Shown here piece by piece: positions 37,040 through 46,718 of a stretch of DNA of 46,718 bases (positions are counted from its first letter, which is position 1; the number at the start of each line of letters is the position of its first letter). The notes beneath the pieces were generated by a model. The model ran no database searches. It was not told the origin of the DNA and saw only the letters and a list, made by a program, of their open reading frames with translations. Origin of the DNA: Phaeoceros laevis. Taxonomy: Eukaryota; Anthocerotophyta; Anthocerotopsida; Notothyladales. The stretch covers positions 1-46,718 of the forward strand of contig JBNGIQ010005790.1 of assembly GCA_049999765.1 (NCBI GenBank). Direction: 5' to 3'. The translations under genes and the position numbers were made by a program.

Positions 37040-40000
37040 ATGTATGTGATCAAGCGCGATGGTCGGACGGAGACGGTGCACTTTGACAAGATCACTGCGC
37101 GGCTGAAGAAGCTGAGCTATGGGCTCAGTCCTGAGCACTGTGACCCCGTGGTGGTGTCGCAGAAGGTGTGTCAGGGAGTGTACAAGGGGGTCACTACCAG
37201 CCAGCTGGACGAGCTGGCTGCTGAAACGGCGGCGGCCATGACCACCTCCCATCCAGATTACGCCCTGGTATGGCTCATTGTCGACGCACAATTTAGGTTT
37301 CTCTGTAGGAGAACCTGCCTTCTGTGATTGTAGCGGTGCAGTGAGCAGAATTGTACATTTCGTTTGTGCTTGCCTGTAAAAGTTGAATGAGCTGGATGGG
37401 GCATTCACCATCAACCCTGGATTAGTACTTTCATTTTGTTTGTAGCGATTCTGAAGACTCTATGGAACTTGCCTGCCTGTGCAGTTGGCCGCCCGGATTG
37501 CTGTCTCCAATCTCCACAAGAATACCCGGAAATCGTTTTCGGAAACGTAAGTCCTGGAGCCTGTTTCGTTTTTCTGCAGTTCGTCTGTGGGGAGTCATTG
37601 CGCTAATGTAGTGGGCATTGGGCATGCTCAGGGTGACCATCATGTACAACCACGTGGACGAGAAGTCAGGGCTGAAAGCGCCCTTAATTGCGGACGATGT
37701 GTATAAGATAATTGAACAGGTTCGTTTGCTGTGGTGTCACTTGACTTGTACAGGCCGGTTAAGAGTTTGTGTGTCTCATGCTATTGTTATCTGAAAGCAG
37801 AATAAGCACCGACTTGACAGCGAGATCATTTACGATAGAGATTTTGATTACGATTACTTCGGTTTCAAAACTCTGGAGCGGTCCTACCTTCTTAAAGTGA
37901 ACGGGAAAGTCGTGGAAAGGCCACAGCACATGTTAATGAGGGTGGCAGTCGGCATTCACAAGGAAGACATAGAGGAGGCCATCAAGACTTATCACACGAT
38001 GTCACAGCGGTGGTATACACATGCATCACCAACGCTTTTCAACGCTGGAACTCAAAGACCACAGGTTGGATTTGTTGGTGTCAGTGCGGCGGCTGTTACA
38101 GTTTTTAGTACCTTTGCTGAACCAACCTGCAGAGGTGTAACCATCTGCTTAATTTTGTGTGCAGCTGAGCAGCTGTTTCCTGATATGCATGAAGGACGAC
38201 AGCATAGAAGGAATTTATGACACTCTAAAGGAGTGTGCTGTCATAAGTAAGTCTGCTGGTGGACTAGGACTATCTATTCACAACATCCGAGCCACCAATA
38301 GTTATATTCGGGGGACCAATGGAACATCTAACGGCATTGTTCCAATGCTGCGAGTTTTCAATGATACGGCACGATATGTGGACCAGGGTGGAGGGAAGCG
38401 GAAAGGTACTGTTGAAACTGCCTGCTCACCCGGTTGAAACATTCCATGAAGGTCTGTATATCTCGATCCTCTGCTGATGGTTGTGAATGCAGGTGCTTTT
38501 GCCATATATTTGGAACCGTGGCATGCTGATATTTTTGACTGGTTGGATCTGCGCAAGAACCATGGCAAGGTTTGTGACTCATTTCTATGGGAGGCCATCC
38601 CTTGAGGATACTTCAGATATTGTAGTTGCTGTAGTCCTCTTCTGTTACTAATTCGCTTTTGGATATGCAGGAAGAGAACAGAGCTCGGGACCTCTTCTAT
38701 GGACTCTGGATTCCAGATCTCTTCATGGAAAGAGTACAAGCAAATGCAAGTTGGTCATTATTTTGCCCCAATGAAGCTCCCGGGTTGGCAGATTGTTGGG
38801 GTGATAAGTTTGTGGAACTGTACCTGAAGTACGAAAAAGAGGTGAACATCAGCTGTTCTGTTATTGAGAGTCTCTGTTGGAAGTGAAGTTTGATAGGATA
38901 TCCTTGGGAATTGTTAGTAAGCTTTACGTGTCTTAATGAATAGGGCAAGGCCAAAAAGGTTGTGCAAGCTCAGAAGCTCTGGTTCTCAATTGTGGAAGCT
39001 CAAGTAGAAACTGGAAACCCCTACATGTTGTATAAGGTAAGATGCTGTATTGGTGCGTTTGTGTGAGTTGGGGTAGAGCTGGAACGTCAATTCTGATGGA
39101 AAGCATTGTGCAGGACGCCTGCAATAGAAAAAGTAATCAGCAAAATCTTGGTACCATCAAGTCATCAAACTTATGCACAGAGATTTTGGAATATTCAAGT
39201 CCTGAAGAAACAGCAGTGTGTAATCTAGCTTCAATAGCACTGCCTCGTTTTGTTCGTGAGCAGGTGAGTACCGTTTTATATTGTACTTGGTTGTTTCCAA
39301 AAAAGGTGTTATCCTTTGACTAATCTGAGTATGTCCATCTGATCATCAGAATGTGCCCTTGGAAGCGCATCCAACCAAAATGGTTGGCAGCAAAGGCTAT
39401 CAGAATAGATATTTTGACTTTAACAAGCTCGGAGAGGTTTGTACATGCAAGGCGCTATTCCTTGACATCATTGAGCTTTACATCATACTTAGAATGCTGT
39501 CTTCACACTCCATGTTTGACAGTTCCGATCATTGTGCTGCAGATCACAACTCTGGCTACTAAGAACTTGAATCGGATTATTGATGTAAATTACTATCCTG
39601 TGGAGACAGCTAAAGTCTCTAATCTCAGGCACCGACCAATCGGTATTGGGGTCCAGGGCCTTGCTGATGCATTCATCCTGCTAGGGATGTCCTTCGACTC
39701 TGATGAGGTGAGCAGCTGCTGCTAGAATAAGACTGCTATACTTCTGCCTTATTTTAGTAGTCTGCTACCTTGGGCCTCTGTTATTCTGCTTTGGTGATGG
39801 TAAAGGAAACTGTTGATAACGCAGGCTCAGAAACTGAACCGGGATATTTTTGAAACGATTTACTATCATGCTCTCAAAGCATCGTGTGAGCTGGCTGTGA
39901 AGGAGGGTACTTATGTGTCTTATGCAGGCTGTCCAGCCAGCAAGGTACTGTGCTCCTTCATGATTTGCAACCTGTTTTTCCCATGAGAAATTCTCCTGTC

Positions 40001-41131
40001 TTCCCTGCCAGTGTTTTTGAACTTTGGAGACTGTTACTTTGACAGGGTATCTTGCAACCCGACATGTGGAATGTGCAAACTTCCAATCGGTGGGACTGGA
40101 CAGGTCTGCGAGCAATGATAGCTGAGCATGGCCTCAGAAACTCCCTTCTGGTTGCCCCAATGCCAACAGCATCAACTAGCCAAATTCTTGGCAACAATGA
40201 ATGTTTTGAACCTTACACGTCGAACATTTACAGCAGAAGGGTGCTTAGGTGAGATTTGGGCCAGGAGACTTTTTGGAACTTGTGCTGATGTCCAATTGCA
40301 CGGCCTAACAAGATCCGATCTGGCAGTGGTGAATTTGTCGTGGTCAATAAGCACCTTCTCAGCGATTTAACAGAGATGGGGTTGTGGACACCTGACTTGA
40401 AGAACAAGGTCATTTTTAACAATGGCTCGATCCAGAAAATCAATGAGATTCCTGAGGAGTTGAAGGCAATATACAGGTACACACGTCGACGGTGAAAGGT
40501 TGTCTGCGGTGAGGGGTTTAAGCTTGGATGTTTGGGGATAGGGAAGCTGATATGAAACTTGTGAAATTGCAGAACCGTGTGGGAGATCAAGCAACGCTCT
40601 ATCGTAGACATGGCTGCTTGTCGAGGTGCTTTCATTGATCAGAGCCAAAGTCTCAACATCCACTTGGACCAGCCGAACTTCGGGAAAATCACATCGTTGC
40701 ACTTCTATGCTTGGACGCAGGTAGGCCTCGACTACAAGCTCTGTCTGGTGTGTTTGTGGCATATTGACTTCAGCTCTTATTTAGAAGACTAGAAATCTTG
40801 TTGCTCGGGTGTATTAAACACTTGCTTCAGTTCTAAGAAAATCGTTTCTTCCGCAGGGATTGAAGACAGGCATGTACTACTTGCGCTCTCGAGCAGCCGC
40901 GGATGCCATAAAGTTTACTGTTGATACTGCTAAACTTAAGGTACGCTTGTGGTACTTGTATAGCCTGAGAAAAATGGCTTGATGTGGCGCCTTATCCATG
41001 TCCGTTTGTGTTGGCAGGAGCCGCAGAAAGCCGAGAATCTGGAGAAACCCAATGGGGTAGCCGGCACTCTCATGGCTGAGCTGGTGTGTTCACTCGAAAA
41101 CAAGGAGGAATGTCTCTCTTGCGGGAGTTGA
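37040..41131 (+). CDS. RNR1: ribonucleoside-diphosphate reductase large subunit, 17 exons, 814 aa
   Basis: Class Ia R1 subunit: reduces NDPs to dNDPs with the R2 radical subunit, supplying dNTPs for replication. Exons: 37040-37267, 37485-37546, 37632-37719, 37801-38064, 38165-38405, 38493-38569, 38671-38841, 38944-39036, 39114-39263, 39350-39436, 39543-39707, 39825-39944, 40046-40248, 40327-40476, 40573-40720, 40857-40940, 41018-41131, all in frame. Residues 1-90 form the ATP-cone ([18 protein letters not shown]), the allosteric activity site. The active-site cysteines are present: Cys218 in [12 protein letters not shown], one in [14 protein letters not shown], one in [27 protein letters not shown] and the C-terminal shuttle pair CLSC (809/812) before GS are intact. 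Length matches plant R1 (about 816 aa). Confidence 0.98.
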
Positions 41132-42501
41132 CGAGACCCCTTCGCAATGTACATTATGGTAGACAGGCTGGGAATAGTTGAGCTGCCGTCTCGCTCATAG
41201 GAGCCTAAACTTCAGTTTAGCCCAAAATCGACGTGTTGACTGTCCTAAAGCTTCTTTGTACAGTGATATTGTAAGTGAGTAGGAACGTAGGGCAATTGTT
41301 CGAGGAAGTTAATTGATGTTAACCGTTATTCGCCTACTTGTCTCCTGTCTTCAGTTTCTCCTTCAGTTTCTTTCTACTCTGGATGGAGTTTTAATTGTCA
41401 TCTCCTTTGATATGTAGTGTTGGGGGAGAAAACTATTCCTTCCACAGCCGGCCAAAAGATAATTTTTCGAGAAGTGCAAGATTTCTGTTTATGTTGCTAG
41501 GTTCGATCGCAAGGGCAGAGTAAGATTCGCAGCCTAGCTCTGGAACTTAGACTTGGCCACCGTCTTGCTTTCTTCCCTCCAAGTCTTACAAATCCTAGGA
41601 CGTACTTAGTGTCACGGGATTTCGGTGATAGTGAGCAGTGCCCAATGCTGCACATGGCCTGGTTGGAGTAAGGTCCTAATCCAGACACTGTTCCATCGTA
41701 GTCCTTGCACCTTAATAGAGTGGGTCCCTGTGGGTCGTAAAGAAACGACGACTGCAGTGAAATCAGTGTAAAGAACTGGGCGCAAGAATCTGAATCGCAC
41801 ATGTCGCGTGTGATGTGTAATGCGGTGTGATGAGTTCATTTCTTTGCATTCCTAAGCAGCTTGGAGGTTCCAAGCCTCAGCTGTTAGTGAGGTGCGGCTT
41901 TATCGCACTGTGCGAGAAGGTATCACAGAAGATAGACCTTGGAGACTTTCCAGCAGCCAATTCCGTAAGAATGTAGTTCTACAAGCGATGGTGACCAGAG
42001 ACACGGCATTCTTCTGCAATCGTTTCAGAACCGATGGTTCTTAAGCTGAAGCGCAGACACCAAGCTCGCCAGCAAGAGCTCCCAGTTCTCCGGCCACAGA
42101 AGGAAGTCCGCCATTGTCCCTAGGTTGGCTTTCGACCCCAACGCGCTTCCGTGGGTGCAACGTCACATGATTCTCGTCTCGACAGTTGCTTGGGTGTGTG
42201 GATGGTTCTCCACCATCCGCACTTGGACTGAAATTGGTACCGCCATGGTACCAAGTTCTCCTCGCAGGGTACCAATTCTTCCTCACAGGGTACTGTTCAT
42301 CATCGTGAAGCAACACTCCAAGCTAGGTACGTTGTGAGTACTTCACACCAGTTCCCAATTATTAGACTAGTAAGTAAGCTTGGATCTTGAGCACTTTGAG
42401 CACTTTTTGGGTATCACACTTCACCACCCCAGTCCTAGTCCTGACGACGATACTGTCAGCCGACTTGAGGCTGTGTAGTTCACCTAAGGCACTCCTCTTT
42501 C
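41132..42501. other. RNR1 3' flank and intergenic; one orphan exon-like stretch
   Basis: The stretch 41864-41968 (+) has a pyrimidine-rich acceptor (TTGCATTCCTAAGCAG), an open frame reading LGGSKPQLLVRCGFIALCEK and VSQKIDLGDFPAANS, and a good donor (TTCC|GTAAGA). No partner exons are seen. The remainder holds no recognised gene; GGTACC-containing short repeats occur near 42236-42296. Confidence 0.35.
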
Positions 42502-42728
42502 GTGCTGCACAAGCAGCAGTGTAATATAGTGAGTCCTCCAAGCTACACATTTCGCTCCAGTGTCACCTATCCAAAGGTCTTTTCATTCTCAAAGCACCAC
42601 GGCTCATTTGTGCTGCACAAGCAGCACTGTAGTATAACGAGTCCTCCAAGCTACCCATTTCGCTCCAATGTTACATATCGGAAACGGCTGCTTTCCAAAG
42701 GTCTTTTCCTCTCAAAGCACCACGGCTC
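42502..42728. repeat. 108-bp tandem duplication
   Basis: Copies begin at GTGCTGCACAAGCAGCA (42502 and 42610) and share GAGTCCTCCAAGCTAC, CATTTCGCTCCA, CAAAGGTCTTTTC and CTCAAAGCACCACGGCTCA. The second copy carries a small insertion near 42677-42691. Confidence 0.88.
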
Positions 42729-42885
42729 AGTGAACTTCAGTCATCATCCCATCCCATGGCATCCTTGCATACCAGCAGAGGCACTGATATACCCTCTCTA
42801 TACTGACTTGCCTCTCCAAGAACATCCTACTACTCATCTTGGCCATCTAGATGTTCTCAGAGGTTTCCTTTCATTCATCAGCTAA

Positions 42886-43445
42886 CTATTTGGACCACCC
42901 CTGCTTTCGCTCAAATTGACGGCGCAGCTGCAAAGCTTTTTCATACAGTTGAAGGTCAAGCCCGTCCACGTTTCGTCCTACTCTGGCCAGCAATACAACC
43001 TGTTTCAAGAACGTCCCAGGACGACATTCTGCGTGATTCAGAATCTGCTTCAGCAGGGCTACATGAGATAAATGCATACAGATGGCAAAAACGTTACCAC
43101 AAAATTGGGCCTGAATTCCAGCTCTCCTATGAACTGGTACAAGGAGTTGATTCGGATAGGAACATCTCGGAGGTGCTGAGTGTCGACTCTAATTGATGTC
43201 CCACCCTCCGTAATGACCACAATGCCTGTCACCGGGTCGTAGCTTTGAAGCCTGAAAGCACTGGTTAGCATAAGTCACTGGGAAGGTGGGATTCGACAAA
43301 AGCTGACGGTCTACTCTCACCTGCCGGTGACACGAAGAGATGCGCTGGGTTTGTAGTAGCGGGAGGAGGGGTGGAGCTCGCGGAGCAGAACCGGGGTCCC
43401 AGGTTTAATGGACGAAGTGGACCCCGAAGATGGTCCCGTTGCCAT
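42886..43445 (-). CDS. TEN1: CST complex subunit TEN1, 3 exons, 145 aa
   Basis: Small OB-fold protein of the telomere-capping CTC1-STN1-TEN1 complex, which binds single-stranded telomeric DNA and helps fill-in synthesis. Exons (minus): 43445-43321, 43251-43098, 43044-42886. The first junction is secure. The last intron would be only 53 bp, and its acceptor (GCAG|ATTCTG) is the least certain join. Features: PGTPVLLRELHPSSRYYKPS and ASLRVTGR at the start, LQSYDPVTGIVVITEGGTSI, VDTQHLRDV, YQFIGELEFRP, then VLLARVGRNVDGLDLQLYEK. These fit the plant TEN1 pattern (ELHPSS…SLRVTG…QFIGEL…ARVGRNVDG.DL.LY). The tail after LRRQF is short and charged. Confidence 0.85.
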
Positions 43446-43914
43446 AGCCACACCTTGGCTTATCAGAAAGAAGTCACGCCCTAATTATGCCGAGGATAGA
43501 AAGAGGTTGGTAATTAGGTGGTAGCATTTTTGCAATGGGCTCCAACTCCGAGGGACTCGAGGGTTCGAAGATTCTAGTCTGCTCGTCCTCACTTGTTCAG
43601 TGTAACATGCGTGCACCCGCTGGAAACTTTGTGATTGACTCCCGGTTGCTCGTCATTACAGTACAATAAGTAGAAGCTTGTACACTTCTAGTATGGGATC
43701 CTGAGGACTACGCATTGAAGGACAAGACTTGAAAGGTCAGAATGAGCATGTGATCACCAAGGCTGCTATGTTAATCGGGTATGTACGATATACACCCCAC
43801 AAGACATTTCTCTCATGAGGAATGCATGTATTGGAACAATAACTTCTACGGTTCACGGTATGGAAAGAATGCATGTTTCGAATCGTACAATGATGAAGGT
43901 CCACCCTTCTTCAA
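43446..43914. other. intergenic between TEN1 start and the 3' end of the next gene
   Basis: Nothing recognised; presumed TEN1 promoter and 3' UTR of the downstream gene. Confidence 0.5.
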
Positions 43915-45666
43915 CTACCTCTTTGGCCACTGAGGGCTTACAATCTGCAATATCAAAGAAACATCCATTGTCAGAAACAAATTCGCTAAGTAAAGAGGAG
44001 TTACGCAACTTGAGAGGCAGCAAGCAACAATTCTGGCTGCAGAAAGCAGACCTCCAGAGTGGCAAAGACCAAGCGCATACGGTCTGCCACCACTGCAGGT
44101 TCCTCGGCTCGACCTACTACTGCCAACTGCTCCAGCTGCAAGGTCTTGATGGGCATCCTATAACAAATGTTTTGGTAGTGCACAATCAGGATCAATTGCA
44201 ACCCAAAGAGGAAGCAAGCTGAAAACGTCAGAAACGTCGTCAGTTCGTGCGGTTAGCCACAAAGCTCCCAACAGTCTTTTGAAGTTGGGTAAAAGGAGTT
44301 CATACCATGCCATGCCTCGAGTGTAATATGCATTTGCAATCAAGGCACAAAACCCTCTCCACTTCATCTCCCGTTCTGCTGAGACTGCTGGAGAACTGGA
44401 CCATCTGACCACTGTGGGCGGGGGAGAGCAGATGATGGTGAGGAAAACGATGCAAAGCCACAAAATGCAGTCTTCGACCTGCAGGCAGCCAGCCCACCCC
44501 TTTCTGTCAGCAAAAAGCCTCGGGCATGTAGCCACCTCCGAGAAGCATGCCCCCCAGAACACATTACCTCCTCTGCAGTTACTCTTGTCTTCAACTGTAC
44601 AGACGACCCAGGGGATACCACACTCTCGCAGTCCAACTCGCACACACTCAGAAGCTCCTTTCGCATACCCTCATCTGTGCAACCTATTGCATATGCTGTA
44701 ACCCCAGCGTCCACAAATTCCTGATGGCCAAACCCACAAAGACTCAAATTGGGGGTTCTTGAACCAAGGTCCTCATGGACCTGAAAGAGTGGGGAAGCAC
44801 CTTCAAGTTGGCAAAGCCACCATCCACGACATCCTTATAGCGTCTGTGCAATCCCAAAGCTATGCTCCTTGAGGATTTAAATTCTTCCTCATGCGATGCC
44901 CTACAGACCTGCAAGTTCACCAAATCCATCTTTCTGTAATCTGGAAAGACCTAGGCTGCAAACTTGTGGATGCAAATGCGAGACCTTCACCTGACGGGAC
45001 CCAAATCCGTTGACGCAATTGCGAGTGCGTCGTGGGATCACTGTAGGGTGCAGACGACGACACAGATCGGAAGTAACTCCTGTGCAAACTGCACCCCTTG
45101 TGCCCACGAAAGTCAGACAATCTTGCGTGCCTCTCTCTATGAAGAAGCGGCTGTCGCTGTCGTGAGTAAGAACAAAGCCTCCAAGTCCAACACTACATTT
45201 TTGAACAGACTGCATCATAAGCGCATAGGAGGCCTGCTTCGTAACATCTGAGAGACGGAGTAGATTCCAGGTTTCCAACAGAACAACGGCCTGCACCAGT
45301 GCAGATCAGAGGCCATGCATCATGCTGCTCAACCTTTTGGACAGGACAACGGATCAGCTTACCTCACTTGTCTGTGGAGGAATCCAATTCACCACTTCTT
45401 GAGCTACTTCAGAGCGAATTGGAGTCTGGAAAACGTGAAAGGTTTTCAACGGCTTTCATTTTCTCCCAAACTCTCGAAGTCTCCAAATGGGTCCCAAGAA
45501 GGTAAACTTCCGAGCGAAGAACACACCGAGTTTGGTTCCATATAGAATTCTCCAGGAACAGCACAGTATCATCCATATCTGTTGAGTAGCCTAGCAGAGA
45601 CACGGTCCATACAGTTGGACAGACAGCTGCGTTGGAAAGAGGTATCGTGATTCGTGATGAATCTGC
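43915..45666 (-). CDS. multi-exon gene of unknown function, 5' end not found
   Basis: Exons (minus): ~45666-45508, 45425-45363, 45290-44991, 44908-44801, 44720-44648, 44411-44306, 44157-44052, 43944-43915. Every join keeps frame and the TAG is at 43915-43917 (ending IVSPQWPKR). Visible stretches: VSLLGYSTDMDDTVLFLENS, TPIRSEVAQEVVNWIPP, VVLLETWNLLRLSDVTKQAS, GGFVLTHDSDSRFFIERGTQ, ALGLHRRYKDVVDGGFANLK, EFVDAGVTAYAIGCTDEGMR, MKWRGFCALIANAYYTRGMA and VGRAEEPAVVADRMRLVFAT. The sequence has the conserved look of a real plant protein, but I recognise no domain. The upstream start and first exon(s) were not found. The first exon's borders and the weak donor GAA|GTTTAC are uncertain. Confidence 0.65.
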
Positions 45667-45882
45667 CTCGTGGACCAGCGTTTGTCATTCCCCACGTGGC
45701 GTCCTTCCATTCACGCAAGGATGGGATTTTGGCACTTTTATTTTACTGGAGGTAGTCTAACAGGACAGTGTGCTACCTCCCGGAGTACCCTCAGATTGGG
45801 CGCAGTGTCAATGACGCTGCCAGCAGCCCAGGTGCGTGACCTGACTTGATCGACAACGCTATCCCTCAGGGCAGTTTTTTAT

Positions 45883-46140
45883 GTGCTCAAGGTTGAAATT
45901 GTTCTTGAGGCAAAGTCTGACCATCGGGCTGCCACAGTGCCTCTCATGGAGCCATATGGAAACGGCATATCCGCCAGCTCAAGCAAGACTAGTTCTAAAG
46001 GTACCAGCACACCTCAGTCTCCACTGATCACCAGGAAGCAGATGTCAGTTGCCCATACAACAACGTCAACAAGGCAAGAGCTACGAGCAAAGATCTCCAA
46101 CATGAGAAAGCTCCTGGCTCGTCATGAGCAGAGCATTTAG
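45883..46140 (+). other. open reading frame of 85 codons, unrecognised
   Basis: Ser/Thr-rich, ending in a basic helix-like stretch (AKISNMRKLLARHEQ). After the TAG the same frame continues open with EIRDLIQVLVSLVLP, as if interrupted by one stop. It could be a transposon gag-like relic; the evidence is weak. Confidence 0.2.
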
Positions 46141-46321
46141 CAGATGATTTCTAAATTGACTTGTCAGGAGATTAGGGATCTAATACAGGTGCTTGTGTCC
46201 CTAGTACTTCCTACTAAGCTTATAGTGGAAACTGAATCACAAGCTCCCGCTCCCGCCAAACACTCAAAGTGACATTATGAATCGCGTATCAACAGATTCA
46301 CCTTACTCTGAGGTTTGTGAA

Positions 46322-46394
46322 CGACCACGCTGGGGATCGAACCCAGAATCTCTGGTTTCGTAGACCAGCGCCTTATCCATTGGGCCACGCGGCC
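46322..46394 (-). tRNA. tRNA-Arg (ACG)
   Basis: A 73-base cloverleaf on the minus strand: acceptor GGCCGCG with CGTGGTC (two G-U pairs), D-arm GGCCCAATGGATAAGGC, anticodon loop CTACGAA with ACG (A34 read as inosine), T-arm CTGGGTTCGATCCCCAG with a perfect B box. No intron. Confidence 0.95.
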
Positions 46395-46529
46395 GCCAAA
46401 TACACTGGGGGTTTCTTATTTTGTTCAAATTATTTGTTTCCTGCTTAACAAACGGGCGAAGACATGGGCATTGTAAAGCACCGAGTTGGTAGGCCACTCC
46501 TCGGGGCAGTCTTTTCTTATTTACTACCA

Positions 46530-46703
46530 TCCCTCGTCACCCTCTCCCTCAGGGGCGTACGGCCGATATCGCCCCCTCTCCACTCCCACGACGCAACCTA
46601 TTATCCACTCTATCCTCCTATGACTACCATTATTGCTCCCTCGTCACCCTCTCCCTGAGGGCCGTACGGCCGATGTCGCCCCCTCTCCACTCGCACGACG
46701 CCA
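46530..46703. repeat. ~66-bp direct repeats, 108-bp period
   Basis: CCCTCGTCACCCTCTCCCT and GTACGGCCGAT.TCGCCCCC with CTCTCCACTC.CACGACGC recur at 46530-46595 and ~46638-46703. The array may continue beyond the window end. Confidence 0.85.
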
Positions 46704-46718
46704 CGGGAGGGCTCCCCC

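Noticed and set aside
42041-42316. 91-codon minus-strand frame near 42.2 kb
   Set aside because: Its composition comes from short GGTACC-containing repeats; no family features or splice context.
44780-44801. A 20-base intron in the unknown gene at 43.9-45.7 kb
   Set aside because: Too short to be real. A better acceptor (GGCCATCAG) at 44721 gives an 80-base intron and keeps frame.

Overview
This is nuclear DNA of a plant-lineage eukaryote. The genes have spliceosomal GT-AG introns of about 50-240 bp. They include plant-type families: a four-EF-hand CDPK, nodulin-like MFS, long-chain-base-phosphate phosphatase, topoisomerase VI B and TEN1. A chromodomain Ty3/gypsy remnant, a PPR relic and two nuclear tRNA genes are also present. 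Short introns, roughly one gene per 4-5 kb and the PPR style suggest a compact seed-free plant (lycophyte or bryophyte) or a close streptophyte. I cannot name the species. Two N runs (100 and 400 bases) show a scaffolded assembly.

Layout. 1-3.1 kb: decayed genes, namely an LRR pseudogene, a papain-like cysteine protease broken by two short tandem duplications next to a gap, and an unidentified GC-rich coding relic. 3.8-6.7 kb: an intact seven-exon CDPK (-). 6.7-13.6 kb: gene-poor sequence with two-copy tandem repeats, a chromovirus integrase/chromodomain remnant and a 400-N gap. 13.6-14.2 kb: a small PAN-like gene (+). 15.5-17.6 kb: nodulin-like MFS transporter (-). 18.8-19.9 kb: ribosomal protein S5/uS7 (+), divergent from it. 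20.9-22.8 kb: choline-phosphate cytidylyltransferase (-). 24.7-26.2 kb: long-chain-base-1-phosphate phosphatase (-). 26.75 kb: tRNA-His. 27.5-31.7 kb: TOP6B in 19 exons (-). 31.8-34.85 kb: a graveyard of fragments (PPR, a TBP-like gene split by a 23-bp duplication, a 72-bp palindrome, a DEAD-box helicase exon, an LRR fragment carrying inverted repeats). 37.0-41.1 kb: ribonucleotide reductase large subunit in 17 exons (+), with three E2F-type sites upstream. 42.9-43.4 kb: TEN1 (-). 43.9-45.7 kb: an unrecognised multi-exon gene (-). 46.3 kb: tRNA-Arg (-).

I rebuilt exon structures by hand, and all complete models keep frame across every junction: CDPK 681 aa, MFS 635, RPS5 198, CCT 329, LCB-P phosphatase 418, TOP6B 680, RNR1 814, TEN1 145. 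The intact genes are housekeeping or signalling genes with no operon-like link. CCT and the LCB-P phosphatase both act in membrane lipid metabolism. TOP6B, RNR1 and TEN1 all act in DNA or chromosome maintenance.

The most unusual material is the mosaic at 31.8-34.85 kb and a window-wide excess of two-copy tandem duplications of 23-108 bp, three of which break recognisable reading frames.
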